DNA of 43,566 bases, taken from Anthropogastromicrobium sp963652495 (GTDB taxonomy: Bacteria; Bacillota; Clostridia; Lachnospirales; Lachnospiraceae). A program made the translations under genes and the position numbers. The stretch is from NCBI GenBank assembly GCA_963652495.1, contig CAVJTU010000019.1, positions 1 through 43,566 on the forward strand, given 5' to 3'. Positions within the stretch are counted from its first letter, which is position 1. Each line of letters begins with the position of its first letter. Below, piece by piece: positions 17,056 through 24,899 of this stretch. The notes beneath the pieces were generated by a model, which ran no database searches, was not told where the DNA came from, and saw only the letters and a program-made list of their open reading frames with translations.

Positions 17056-20000
17056 ATGAAGAGACGTAGACATGTATTGTTGAAAAAAGGAACTGCCTGC
17101 CTGATCTCATTTGGCATTGCACAGATGTCAGTGTTTCCGGTATTGGCACAGGAAACATTTACTGAGAGCAGCGGAATAGAAAATACTGCAGAAGATCAGC
17201 TGCAAACCGTGTCATCTTTAGGAGAGATTGTCACAGAAGATGAGGCGGTTGAGACTACGCAGATGCAAAATACAGATGCACAAGTCACCGAGACTGAGCA
17301 AACGCAGCCGCAGGAATCTGAAAGTGTGCCGGTAATAGAGGAGACCGAGGTTTTAACCAAGGAATCAGAAGTAACGCAGCAGGAAGAAACAGCGGAAACT
17401 CAGGCACAGGCAGAAAATACAGATGTTAGTGAAACAACTGGTACAGATGCTGCTGCAGAAACTAACAGTGAATTAGAAAAAGAAGCAGAGGAAGAAACAA
17501 CAGAAGCTGAAACTGAGACGGATGAGGAAGAAGAAACAACGCAGGAGAGCCTTGGAGAGGGAATAGAAGAAGTTTATTATTCTAAGGCATATTTGACTTC
17601 AGATGCCCAGATTTATACGGGATGGAAGGACGGAGCATCCGCATTTGCTTCTCTTTCAGCAGGATATTCTGTGTATGTAACGGGAGTTGTTTTATTTGAT
17701 GATGAGCCGGTGTGGGCCAGAATCATATTTGATGTGAATGATTATAGCAGTGAAGGATATATTCGGGTGGACGCTCTTGAGTTTGACGCGAGTGAAGCGA
17801 TTATGCTGACCGATACAGCTGGTATAGGAAGCTTTCCGGCAGATTATCAGTCTGCGCTGAATGCACTTTCACAGGCACATCCAAATTGGGTCTTTAAACC
17901 TGTCTATGTTGGCGATACATTTTCCTATGCGGTAAGTCAGCAGATGGATACGCCGGCAAGAGCACTTGTTACGATGAGCTACAATGAATGTTTTCGATCA
18001 TTGCTTGACAGAGATTATAACTGGCAGACCAATACATGGACTCAGTGGGAACCGAATTGGGCAGGAGCTTCGGAAGAAACTGTACGTTATTATATGGATC
18101 CAAGGAATTTTCTGAATGAGAATGACATTTTTATGTTTGAGTCGTTGACATATGAGTCATATCAAAGCCAATCTGTTGTAGAGGCTGCGCTTTCGGGCAG
18201 TTTTATGGCAAATGCAACTGTTCCGGGAACCAGTTATACCTATTCCTGGCTGTTTTGTTGGGTTGGGGAAAAGTACAACATTAACCCGGTAGCCCTTGCC
18301 AGCCGTGTCAGACAGGAACAGGGAGCCGGAACGTCGGATATGATTTCGGGTAAGTATTCGGGTTATGAGGGTCTGTATAATTATTTTAATATTCAGGCAA
18401 CGGGATCCACCAGAGCTGAAATTTTGCAGAATGGTTTAAAAGAGGCGCAGGTAGGTTCTACTATGATGCTTCCAGATGGAACAATATCGTCCGGTGCATG
18501 GAACACACCGGAAAAGGCACTGATTGGCGGTTCTTTGAAGTTTGCAAACCAGTATATTCTTCGGAACCAGAATACGTTGTATGCACAGAAATTTGATTAT
18601 GATGGAAAATACAATGGCAAGTATTGGCATCAGTATATGACCAATATCATGGCTCCATACTCAGAGGGAAATCAGGTAAGCCGTTCCTATAGAGCAGCGG
18701 GAGGGCAGTTTGAGAGTAATTTTGTATTTTTGATTCCGGTTTATGAGGAACGCCCAACTTCTTCGCCAAAGCCAGCAGAACGTAAAAATCAGAATACCTG
18801 CCTGAATTCACTTACTGTAAATGATCAGGAAGTAATTCAGACATTTGATAAAAATAAAAAAGATTTTTACTATAATGTGGGAAGCAGCACTGTTTATGCA
18901 AATGTTAAGGTAAAAGCATCTGCAAAAACATCTTCTGCATCATTTTCCAATATTGGAACGATGTCGCATAAAGTAGAAACAACGAAGATAACGGTGACGG
19001 CAGAGGATGGTTCGACAGCGGAATATCGCCTGATTATTGGTCGCGGAGTAGAGATAAAAGAAGGTTTCTTTGATGGTTTTGATGTGGATGCCTACCGCAA
19101 GCGTTATCCGCAGTTGAACAAGCAATATGGAGATGATCTTGATGCGTATTATGAGCATTATCTTCTGACAGGAAAGGCTGCCGGTTGGGATGGTTCAACG
19201 GATGGCCCATTTCCGGATAATACAAAGCAGGACGACAATAGTAGTGACTCTGGAAATAATTCTTCGACGCGCCCGGCGGCAATGTATAATGGAGTGAATT
19301 ATGCACCTGTATTTGATGCTGAATATTATCTCAGCAAGTATTCGGATTTGAAGGCGGCATTTGGCAATGATAAGACGGCGGCATTGAAGCATTTTGTTAC
19401 ATATGGTATCAAAGAAGGAAGACAGGCTTGCGCTGAGTTTGACATAGATATCTATAAAAATAATTATGCCGACTTAAAGGCAGCGTTTGGAAATAATAAC
19501 AACGCATATGTAAAGCATTATCTGGAATATGGTCAAAAGGAAGGCAGAAATGCACAGAAATTGATTCAGAGCAGCACAGATAATAAGTCTGACGATAAGA
19601 ATACTGGAGATAATAGCAGCAATAATCATGTGGCATCTGCTCAGGAAAAGAAATATTCAGGAGTATATGATTACACTTACTATAGAAATGCCTATGCAGA
19701 TCTGAGAGCAGTATTTGGCGATGATGCTGATAAGTATTTCCAACATTTCATTCAATATGGAATGGCAGAGGGACGTCAGGCAAGTAAAAGCTTTGATGTG
19801 AAAATATACAAGAGCAACTATGCGGATTTGCGCAAGGCGTTTGGAGATAATAATGTTCTGTATTACAAACATTATTTGGAATATGGAAAAGCGGAAGGCA
19901 GAACCGCAGCATCTTCAAATACTGGAAACACTAGCAGTAGCAGTGCGGGAAACACCGATAAAAATAGTACGGCATCATCTGCACCAACTGTTTATAATGG

Positions 20001-20268
20001 TGTAGAGTATGCGCTGGTATATGATTATGAGTATTATAAGAAGAATTACGCGGATCTAAGAACTGCATTTGGAGATGATCCTAAGAAGTATCTTCAGCAT
20101 TTTGTGGAAAACGGAATGCGGGAGGGACGTCAGGCAAGTGCCTCCTTTAATGTAGCAGTATATAAGAAGCGTTATGCCGATTTAAGGGCGGCATTTGGCA
20201 GCAACAATGCGGCATACTATTTGCATTATATGAAAACTGGAAAAGCAGAAGGAAGAACTGCTAATTAA
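17056..20268 (+). CDS. Secreted GH73-type glucosaminidase with C-terminal repeats
   Basis: A 1,070-residue secreted cell-wall hydrolase. Residues 1-32 form a signal peptide (MKRRRH, hydrophobic core, cleavage after VLAQ or VLA). About 33-165 is an acidic Glu/Thr/Gln low-complexity stretch. About 172-240 is an SH3-like domain (YLTSDAQIYTGW to YIRVDALEF). The glucosaminidase region runs to about 570, with YYMDPRNFLNE and ALASRVRQEQGAGTS, where E421 is the likely catalytic acid. About 577-664 is a cadherin-like beta-sandwich (SLTVNDQEV, TVTAEDGSTAEYRL). From about 670 come seven repeats of about 45 residues with the core YADLRxAFG and a GREG- or EGR-type end. Start 17056 has GAGGG upstream; the ATG at 17044 overlaps that site. 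A hairpin terminator follows at 20284. It probably cleaves peptidoglycan outside the cell. Confidence 0.92.
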   Translation: MKRRRHVLLKKGTACLISFGIAQMSVFPVLAQETFTESSGIENTAEDQLQTVSSLGEIVTEDEAVETTQMQNTDAQVTETEQTQPQESESVPVIEETEVLTKESEVTQQEETAETQAQAENTDVSETTGTDAAAETNSELEKEAEEETTEAETETDEEEETTQESLGEGIEEVYYSKAYLTSDAQIYTGWKDGASAFASLSAGYSVYVTGVVLFDDEPVWARIIFDVNDYSSEGYIRVDALEFDASEAIMLTDTAGIGSFPADYQSALNALSQAHPNWVFKPVYVGDTFSYAVSQQMDTPARALVTMSYNECFRSLLDRDYNWQTNTWTQWEPNWAGASEETVRYYMDPRNFLNENDIFMFESLTYESYQSQSVVEAALSGSFMANATVPGTSYTYSWLFCWVGEKYNINPVALASRVRQEQGAGTSDMISGKYSGYEGLYNYFNIQATGSTRAEILQNGLKEAQVGSTMMLPDGTISSGAWNTPEKALIGGSLKFANQYILRNQNTLYAQKFDYDGKYNGKYWHQYMTNIMAPYSEGNQVSRSYRAAGGQFESNFVFLIPVYEERPTSSPKPAERKNQNTCLNSLTVNDQEVIQTFDKNKKDFYYNVGSSTVYANVKVKASAKTSSASFSNIGTMSHKVETTKITVTAEDGSTAEYRLIIGRGVEIKEGFFDGFDVDAYRKRYPQLNKQYGDDLDAYYEHYLLTGKAAGWDGSTDGPFPDNTKQDDNSSDSGNNSSTRPAAMYNGVNYAPVFDAEYYLSKYSDLKAAFGNDKTAALKHFVTYGIKEGRQACAEFDIDIYKNNYADLKAAFGNNNNAYVKHYLEYGQKEGRNAQKLIQSSTDNKSDDKNTGDNSSNNHVASAQEKKYSGVYDYTYYRNAYADLRAVFGDDADKYFQHFIQYGMAEGRQASKSFDVKIYKSNYADLRKAFGDNNVLYYKHYLEYGKAEGRTAASSNTGNTSSSSAGNTDKNSTASSAPTVYNGVEYALVYDYEYYKKNYADLRTAFGDDPKKYLQHFVENGMREGRQASASFNVAVYKKRYADLRAAFGSNNAAYYLHYMKTGKAEGRTAN
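19063..20265 (+). repeat. Seven coding repeats of about 45 residues
   Basis: Within the glucosaminidase gene, units with the pattern D-x-x-x-Y-x-x-x-Y-A-D-L-R/K-x-A-F-G, then an H-[YF] helix and EGR occur once alone (19063 onward) and then as three tandem pairs separated by Ser/Thr/Asn/Asp-rich linkers near 19205-19280, 19560-19650 and 19905-19990. Even and odd units differ: the first of each pair ends GREG-like RQA and the second RTA or RNA. Probable cell-surface or wall binding, by analogy with repeat tails of wall hydrolases. Confidence 0.8.
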
Positions 20269-20283
20269 AAAATGAAACAATTT

Positions 20284-20312
20284 GAAGCTGCGTGTGATGA
20301 ATGCGCAGCTTT
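20284..20312 (+). terminator. Terminator-like hairpin after the glucosaminidase gene
   Basis: Perfect eight-base arms AAGCTGCG (20285-20292) and CGCAGCTT (20304-20311) around an 11-base loop, followed by a short T-run (TTT then AAGCT). It lies 16 bases after the stop codon. Weak tail, so efficiency is uncertain. Confidence 0.6.
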
Positions 20313-20355
20313 AAGCTGTCATATGAATTTTGAACAAAGAAAGGCATGGAATAAA

Positions 20356-21948
20356 ATGTCATTATATGAAGAAGAAATCAGCAAGCGCAGAACGTTTGCA
20401 ATTATTTCCCACCCGGATGCGGGTAAAACTACATTAACAGAGAAGTTTCTCCTTTATGGAGGTGCAATTAATCAGGCTGGTTCCGTAAAGGGAAGAAAGA
20501 CAGCAAAGCATGCTGTTTCTGACTGGATGGAGATTGAAAAACAGAGAGGTATTTCTGTAACTTCTTCCGTTTTGCAGTTCCACTATGAGGGCTATTGCAT
20601 CAACATTCTGGATACACCGGGTCATCAGGATTTCTCTGAGGATACGTATCGTACCTTGATGGCAGCTGATTCTGCTGTTATGGTAATTGATGCTTCTAAG
20701 GGTGTCGAGGCGCAGACCATTAAGCTGTTTAAGGTTTGTGTTATGCGTCATATCCCGATTTTCACTTTTATCAATAAGTTGGATCGCGAGGCAAACGATC
20801 CATTTGATCTGATGGATGAGATCGAGCGTGTGTTGGGAATCAAGACATGCCCAATCAACTGGCCGATTGGCTGTGGAAAGAGTTTCAAGGGTGTTTATGA
20901 TCGTAATACAAATAAGATTACGACCTTTGTTGCAGCGGATGCCGGTATGCATGAGGTTGAGAGCCATGAGCTTGAGGTTGATGAGGCAGAGAACGAGGTT
21001 GGCATCATCGGCTATCAGAAATTGCTTGAGGATATTGAATTGCTTGACGGAGCCTGCGAGGAGTTTGATCAGGATAAGGTAAGCCGCGGTGAGCTTTCAC
21101 CTGTATTTTTTGGTTCTGCACTGACCAATTTTGGTGTGGAGACCTTTTTGGAGCATTTTTTAAAGATGACTTATTCACCGCTTCCAAGACACAGCTCAAA
21201 TGGCGATATCAGTCCGTTTGATGAAAATTTCTCTGCGTTTGTTTTTAAGATTCAGGCAAACATGAACAAGGCACACAGGGATCGTATTGCATTTATGCGT
21301 ATCTGCTCAGGCAAGTTCGAGGCGGGCATGGAGGTAAATCATGTGCAGGGCGGCAGAAAGATTCGTCTGACTCAGCCGCAGCAGATGATGGCATCAGAGC
21401 GAACTATCGTGGAAGAGGCATATGCCGGTGATATTATCGGTATTTTTGATCCGGGTATCTTCTCAATCGGTGATACCATTTGCTCTCCTAAGATGGGCAA
21501 CCTTACTTTTGATGGAATCCCAACCTTCGCACCGGAACATTTTGCGAGAGTGCGTCAGGTGGATACGATGAAGCGCAAGCAGTTCATCAAGGGAATCAAT
21601 CAGATTGCTCTTGAGGGAGCGATCCAGATCTTTCAGGAGTTTAATACTGGAATGGAAGAGATTATCGTCGGCGTTGTCGGTGTGCTTCAGTTTGATGTAT
21701 TAAAGTTTCGATTGGAAAACGAATATAATGTTGAGATTCGTCTGGATCCGCTGCCATATGAGTATATCCGCTGGATTGAAAATTGGGAGAGTGTTGATGT
21801 TGCAAGAATCAATGGAACTTCCGATATGAAGCGTATCAAGGATTTGAAAGAACGTCCGCTTCTTTTGTTTGCAAACAGCTGGAGTCCGCAGATGGTACTT
21901 GAGAGAAATCCAGGGTTAAAGCTGTCTGAGTTTGGAACCGAGCACTAA
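20356..21948 (+). CDS. prfC: Peptide chain release factor 3
   Basis: RF3, the GTPase that removes RF1 or RF2 from the ribosome after peptide release. 530 residues, matching the usual length. The G1 motif HPDAGKTTLTE (19-29), G3 DTPGHQDFSEDT, and G4 NKLDREANDP are intact. QRGISVTSS is the switch I region. Domains II and III follow with the family end region SWSPQMVLERNPGL. The reading frame extends 28 codons upstream to 20272, but that part contains the preceding hairpin, and homologues start at MSLYEEEISKRRTFAIISHP-like sequence, so I use ATG 20356. Its ribosome binding site (AAAGG, 11 bases away) is only fair. Expression may depend on read-through of the upstream hairpin or on a promoter I cannot place. 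Confidence 0.94.
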   Translation: MSLYEEEISKRRTFAIISHPDAGKTTLTEKFLLYGGAINQAGSVKGRKTAKHAVSDWMEIEKQRGISVTSSVLQFHYEGYCINILDTPGHQDFSEDTYRTLMAADSAVMVIDASKGVEAQTIKLFKVCVMRHIPIFTFINKLDREANDPFDLMDEIERVLGIKTCPINWPIGCGKSFKGVYDRNTNKITTFVAADAGMHEVESHELEVDEAENEVGIIGYQKLLEDIELLDGACEEFDQDKVSRGELSPVFFGSALTNFGVETFLEHFLKMTYSPLPRHSSNGDISPFDENFSAFVFKIQANMNKAHRDRIAFMRICSGKFEAGMEVNHVQGGRKIRLTQPQQMMASERTIVEEAYAGDIIGIFDPGIFSIGDTICSPKMGNLTFDGIPTFAPEHFARVRQVDTMKRKQFIKGINQIALEGAIQIFQEFNTGMEEIIVGVVGVLQFDVLKFRLENEYNVEIRLDPLPYEYIRWIENWESVDVARINGTSDMKRIKDLKERPLLLFANSWSPQMVLERNPGLKLSEFGTEH

Positions 21949-22027
21949 AGGTATCTTACTGATAAAAACAGAATGGTTGAAATACGCATATACTGTACCG
22001 AGAAAGAAAAGGCTTTGAGGTCAGTAT

Positions 22028-22285
22028 ATGCGTATTTGCGATTTAAGACAGAAAGAAGTGATCAATATCATGGATTGTAGGCGACTTGGCTATGTGTGTG
22101 ACATTGAGTTTGACTGCAGGAATGGGTACATAACGGAGTTAATTGTGCCAGGAACCGGAAAAATTTGTGGTTTATTTGGGCGGGATACTGAATTTAGAAT
22201 CCCTTTTTGTAAAGTAAAGCAAATTGGATCAGATATTATTCTGGTTGACATTGAAGAAGGGGAAAAACCAATCAAAGAAAAATAA
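22028..22285 (+). CDS. YlmC/YmxH family PRC-barrel protein
   Basis: An 85-residue PRC-barrel protein of the YlmC/YmxH family, annotated as sporulation-associated in Bacillus and Clostridia. The family signature is visible: MRICDLRQKEVINIMDCRRLG, then GYVCDIEFD, a GRDTEFRIPF segment and a C-terminal IILVDI strand. No membrane segment. GAGG seven bases upstream sets the start. Function is not known in detail; Bacillus homologues are expressed during sporulation. It stands alone between prfC and the nrdR promoter. Confidence 0.9.
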   Translation: MRICDLRQKEVINIMDCRRLGYVCDIEFDCRNGYITELIVPGTGKICGLFGRDTEFRIPFCKVKQIGSDIILVDIEEGEKPIKEK

Positions 22286-22332
22286 GATCTTACAGATAAA
22301 CATTCTGCAAACTGCGGAGAAAAATAAAAAAC

Positions 22333-22348
22333 GAATTGAAAACAATTC
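22333..22348 (+). other. Perfect inverted repeat upstream of the nrdR promoter
   Basis: GAATTG (22333-22338), AAAA, CAATTC (22343-22348): a 6-4-6 palindrome nine bases before the -35 box. It could be an operator or a weak hairpin after the ylmC gene. It does not match the known NrdR box. Confidence 0.4.
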
Positions 22349-22357
22349 AGAAAAAAC

Positions 22358-22387
22358 TTGACCACGCACACTCTTTTATTCTATAAT
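22358..22387 (+). promoter_or_regulatory. Promoter for nrdR-yqeG-aroK
   Basis: TTGACC (22358-22363), 18-base spacer, TATAAT (22382-22387). It serves the three overlapping genes nrdR, yqeG and aroK. Confidence 0.8.
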
Positions 22388-22433
22388 AACAGCATAAAAA
22401 GGATGCTGGCAGACAGCAGGAATGGAGGCAACA

Positions 22434-22898
22434 ATGAAGTGTCCGTTTTGCGGAGAAGATACAACAAAAGTAATTGATTCAAGGCCTTCTGATGATAATA
22501 CTGCGATCCGCAGACGCAGGATGTGTGAGGTGTGCAATCGGCGCTTTACCACATATGAGAAGATCGAAGTATTTCCGCTGATGGTGGTGAAGAAAGATCA
22601 GACAAGAGAGACTTACTCAAGAGAAAAGCTGAAGACCGGTATTGTTATGGCTTGCCATAAGCGTCCGGTTCCGACGGATGCGGTCAATCATCTGGTGGAT
22701 GACATTGAGACAACCATTTTTAATAATTACGATAAGGAAGTCAGCAGTCAGATAATTGGTGAGTTGGTAATGGAAAAACTGAAAACACTGGATGAGGTTG
22801 CATATGTGCGCTTTGCCAGTGTCTATCGTTCTTTTACTGATTTGAATAATTTTGCACAAGAACTTGAAAATATGATTCAGAAAGAGAAGAAAACGTGA
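22434..22898 (+). CDS. nrdR: Transcriptional repressor NrdR
   Basis: NrdR senses ATP and dATP and represses ribonucleotide reductase genes. 154 residues, normal for the family. An N-terminal zinc ribbon has C3-x2-C6 and C31-x2-C34 with the basic run AIRRRRMC. The ATP-cone covers about 49-139, beginning VVKKDQTRETYSREKL and ending ASVYRSFTDLNNF. ATG 22434 has GGAGG five bases upstream; the in-frame ATG at 22422 overlaps that site. The stop overlaps the GTG start of yqeG by four bases, so the two are translationally coupled. No nrd gene is in the window, so the targets are elsewhere. Confidence 0.96.
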   Translation: MKCPFCGEDTTKVIDSRPSDDNTAIRRRRMCEVCNRRFTTYEKIEVFPLMVVKKDQTRETYSREKLKTGIVMACHKRPVPTDAVNHLVDDIETTIFNNYDKEVSSQIIGELVMEKLKTLDEVAYVRFASVYRSFTDLNNFAQELENMIQKEKKT

Positions 22899-23392
22899 GT
22901 AAATTGTATCCATGGGCAGAGGCATCGTCTGCTTATCAGATTGACTATCAAAAAGAATATGACAATGGCGTGCGGGGGGTACTGTTCGATGTGGATAACA
23001 CGCTTGTGCCGCATGGCGCTCCTGCGACTGATCAGGCAAAGCAGTTGTTTGAAGAACTTCATCGGATTGGTTTAAAGACCTGCATCATTTCAAATAATAA
23101 GGAGATACGTGTCAGTCCGTTTGCAAGGGCAGTAGGAAGTGAATATATTTACAAAGCAGGAAAACCATCGGCGCACGGCTACGAAGATGGAATGCAGCGC
23201 ATGCATACGACGCCGGATACGACGATTTTTATCGGAGATCAGATCTTTACGGATATCTATGGGGCAAACAGAGCAGGTATCCGCACCTATCTGGTAAAGC
23301 CAATCTGTCCCAAAGAGGAAATTCAGATTGTATTAAAACGTTACCTTGAACGTATTGTACTATTTTTTTACCACAGAGGGAGAAAACGATGA
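22895..23392 (+). CDS. YqeG family HAD IIIA-type phosphatase
   Basis: A 165-residue HAD-superfamily phosphatase of the YqeG group. The catalytic motif FDVDNTLVPHG has D32 and D34; ISNNKE is motif II; KAGKPS supplies the lysine; FIGDQIFTDIYGANRAG is motif III. No cap domain, as usual for subclass IIIA. Physiological substrate unproven. It begins with GTG overlapping the nrdR stop and its own stop overlaps the aroK start (ATGA), so nrdR, yqeG and aroK form a tight operon. In B. subtilis yqeG also lies beside an aro gene (aroE). Confidence 0.93.
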   Translation: MSKLYPWAEASSAYQIDYQKEYDNGVRGVLFDVDNTLVPHGAPATDQAKQLFEELHRIGLKTCIISNNKEIRVSPFARAVGSEYIYKAGKPSAHGYEDGMQRMHTTPDTTIFIGDQIFTDIYGANRAGIRTYLVKPICPKEEIQIVLKRYLERIVLFFYHRGRKR

Positions 23393-23907
23393 ATTCTATT
23401 GTTTTAATCGGATTTATGGGCGCTGGAAAGACAACGGTGGGAAGAGAGCTTGCAAAAAAAGGTTTTGAGCTGATCGATACCGATTCTTTTATTGAAAAAA
23501 GCGAGAAAATGAGCATTTCTGCGATTTTTGCTGAAAAGGGAGAGGCTTACTTTCGTCAGGCAGAGACGAAAGCACTTGAGACATTGCTTGCACAAAACAA
23601 GCAGTTTGTGATTTCCTGCGGGGGTGGAATGCCGCTTCGCGAAGAAAATAGAAGCCTTCTCAGAAAGCTTGGTATGGTGGTTTATTTAAGAGTCAGTCCG
23701 CAGACCGTTTTTGCGCGTTTAAAGGGCGATACCACACGTCCGCTTTTAAGGGGAGATGACAGCGGCGAGCGCGTGCGCACGCTTATGGCACAGCGTGAGG
23801 TACATTATTTGAGTGGTGCCGACTATGTACTGGATGTTGACCAGAAAACACCGGAGGAACTCGCCAGTCAAATTTTATCGCAGTTTGCAAGTTATAATCT
23901 GGATTAG
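23389..23907 (+). CDS. aroK: Shikimate kinase
   Basis: Phosphorylates shikimate at the 3-hydroxyl with ATP, the fifth step toward chorismate. 172 residues, normal for the family. Walker A GFMGAGKTT (8-16), shikimate-binding Asp in DTDSF (30-34), the GGG motif in ISCGGGMPLREENR, and the lid with TTRPLLRGD are all present. The start overlaps the yqeG stop by four bases. aroE lies about 2 kb downstream on the same strand, split off by efp, a tRNA and a DUF5688 gene. No terminator is evident right after it. Confidence 0.95.
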   Translation: MNSIVLIGFMGAGKTTVGRELAKKGFELIDTDSFIEKSEKMSISAIFAEKGEAYFRQAETKALETLLAQNKQFVISCGGGMPLREENRSLLRKLGMVVYLRVSPQTVFARLKGDTTRPLLRGDDSGERVRTLMAQREVHYLSGADYVLDVDQKTPEELASQILSQFASYNLD

Positions 23908-23971
23908 CGGTGAGGCACAATACCCTTTTTTGCGGACGATAAACTTTTTTGGTAACTTTTAAAAATACTAC

Positions 23972-24000
23972 TTGAAAAGTTCGATTTTTTATTGTATGAT
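23972..24000 (+). promoter_or_regulatory. Promoter for efp
   Basis: TTGAAA (23972-23977), 17-base spacer, TATGAT (23995-24000). Transcription would begin near 24007, giving a leader of about 104 bases with two hairpins. Confidence 0.7.
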
Positions 24001-24010
24001 GATACAGTAT

Positions 24011-24043
24011 GCAGCGCCGTTTTAGGGGTGTCTGCGTTTTGTT
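24011..24043 (+). promoter_or_regulatory. First efp leader hairpin, terminator-like
   Basis: GCAGCGCC (24011-24018) pairs with GGTG plus CTGC (24027-24035, one bulged T), eight-base loop, then GTTTTGTT. It lies at the very 5' end of the predicted transcript. It could be an attenuator or a 5' stabilising structure. Confidence 0.45.
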
Positions 24044-24052
24044 AGACCGATA

Positions 24053-24082
24053 GGCATCTGTACGATTGTACAGAAAGATGCC
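24053..24082 (+). promoter_or_regulatory. Second efp leader hairpin
   Basis: GGCAT (24053-24057) with ATGCC (24078-24082) and CTGTAC (24058-24063) with GTACAG (24068-24073), loop GATT, with a four-base bulge AAAG on the 3' side. It ends about 15 bases before the efp ribosome binding site, so it leaves that site free. Confidence 0.5.
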
Positions 24083-24110
24083 GTTCATTCTCATTACAGG
24101 AGGAAAAAAG

Positions 24111-24668
24111 ATGATTTCAGCTGGTGATTTCAGAAATGGTAAGACTTTGGAAATTGAAGGCACTGTCTATCAGATCCTTGAGTTTCAGCACGTAAAGCCA
24201 GGTAAGGGTGCGGCATTTGTTCGTACAAAGTTAAAGGATATCAAGAATGGCGGAGTAGTTGAGAAGACCTTCCGTCCGACCGAGAAGTTCCCGGAGGCAA
24301 GAATTGACCGTAAGGATATGCAGTATTTGTATCAGGATGGTGATCTGTATTACTTTATGGACAACGATACTTATGAGCAGATTGCACTTGGAAGTGAGTT
24401 GATCGGTGATGCGTTAAAGTTTGTTAAGGAGAACGAGATGTGTAAGGTATGTTCCCACAACGGAAACGTATTCTCTGTAGAGCCGCCTCTGTTCGTAGAA
24501 CTTCAGATCACTGAGACTGAGCCGGGATTTAAGGGAAATACTGCTACCGGTGCTACCAAGCCTGCTATTGTTGAGACTGGTGCGCAGGTCATGGTTCCGC
24601 TGTTTGTAGAGAACGGTGAGGTTATCAAGATCGATACCAGAACTGGCGAGTATCTGTCCAGAGTATAA
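24111..24668 (+). CDS. efp: Elongation factor P
   Basis: EF-P enters stalled ribosomes at the E site and relieves pausing at polyproline. 185 residues, normal length. Three beta-barrel domains are recognisable: the KOW-like N-domain (ISAGDFRNGKTLEI to KTFRPTEKF), the central OB domain (EQIALGSELIGDALKF) and the C-terminal OB domain with the signature TGATKPAIVETGAQVMVP. The tip loop KPGKGAAFVR carries K32, the residue modified in other bacteria; no modification gene is seen here. AGGAGG just upstream of ATG 24111 sets the start. It has its own promoter and a structured leader. A terminator-like hairpin follows. Confidence 0.97.
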   Translation: MISAGDFRNGKTLEIEGTVYQILEFQHVKPGKGAAFVRTKLKDIKNGGVVEKTFRPTEKFPEARIDRKDMQYLYQDGDLYYFMDNDTYEQIALGSELIGDALKFVKENEMCKVCSHNGNVFSVEPPLFVELQITETEPGFKGNTATGATKPAIVETGAQVMVPLFVENGEVIKIDTRTGEYLSRV

Positions 24669-24683
24669 TGCTGTCAGAACTTC

Positions 24684-24737
24684 AAAGTCAAAGGCTTGTG
24701 CAGATTTGCCTGCAGAGGCTTTTGGCTTTGGACTTTT
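24684..24737 (+). terminator. Probable terminator after efp
   Basis: AAAGTC (24684-24689) pairs with GACTTT (24731-24736), AAAG with CTTT inside it, and TGCAG (24699-24703) with CTGCA (24710-24714) at the tip. The 3' side is T-rich. The stem is interrupted, so confidence is moderate. Confidence 0.5.
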
Positions 24738-24767
24738 AGAGATAGGATATTGCGGCAGTCAGTATGC

Positions 24768-24839
24768 ACGTCTGTAGCTCAGTGGATAGAGCAATGGCCT
24801 CCGGAGCCATGTGCGTGGGTTCGATTCCCATCAGACGTA
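24768..24839 (+). tRNA. tRNA-Arg (anticodon CCG)
   Basis: A complete 72-base cloverleaf. Acceptor arms ACGTCTG (24768-24774) and CAGACGT (24832-24838) pair perfectly, with discriminator A at 24839. The D stem is GCTC/GAGC, the anticodon stem ATGGC/GCCAT with loop CTCCGGA and anticodon CCG at 24801-24803, and the T stem GTGGG/CCCAT with loop TTCGATT. The anticodon reads CGG (Arg). CCA is not encoded. Confidence 0.96.
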
Positions 24840-24899
24840 TTCTCTCATCCGGCTTTTCTGATTTTTGCAAAAAAGAAATTTTAAAATCGGAGGAGTAAT

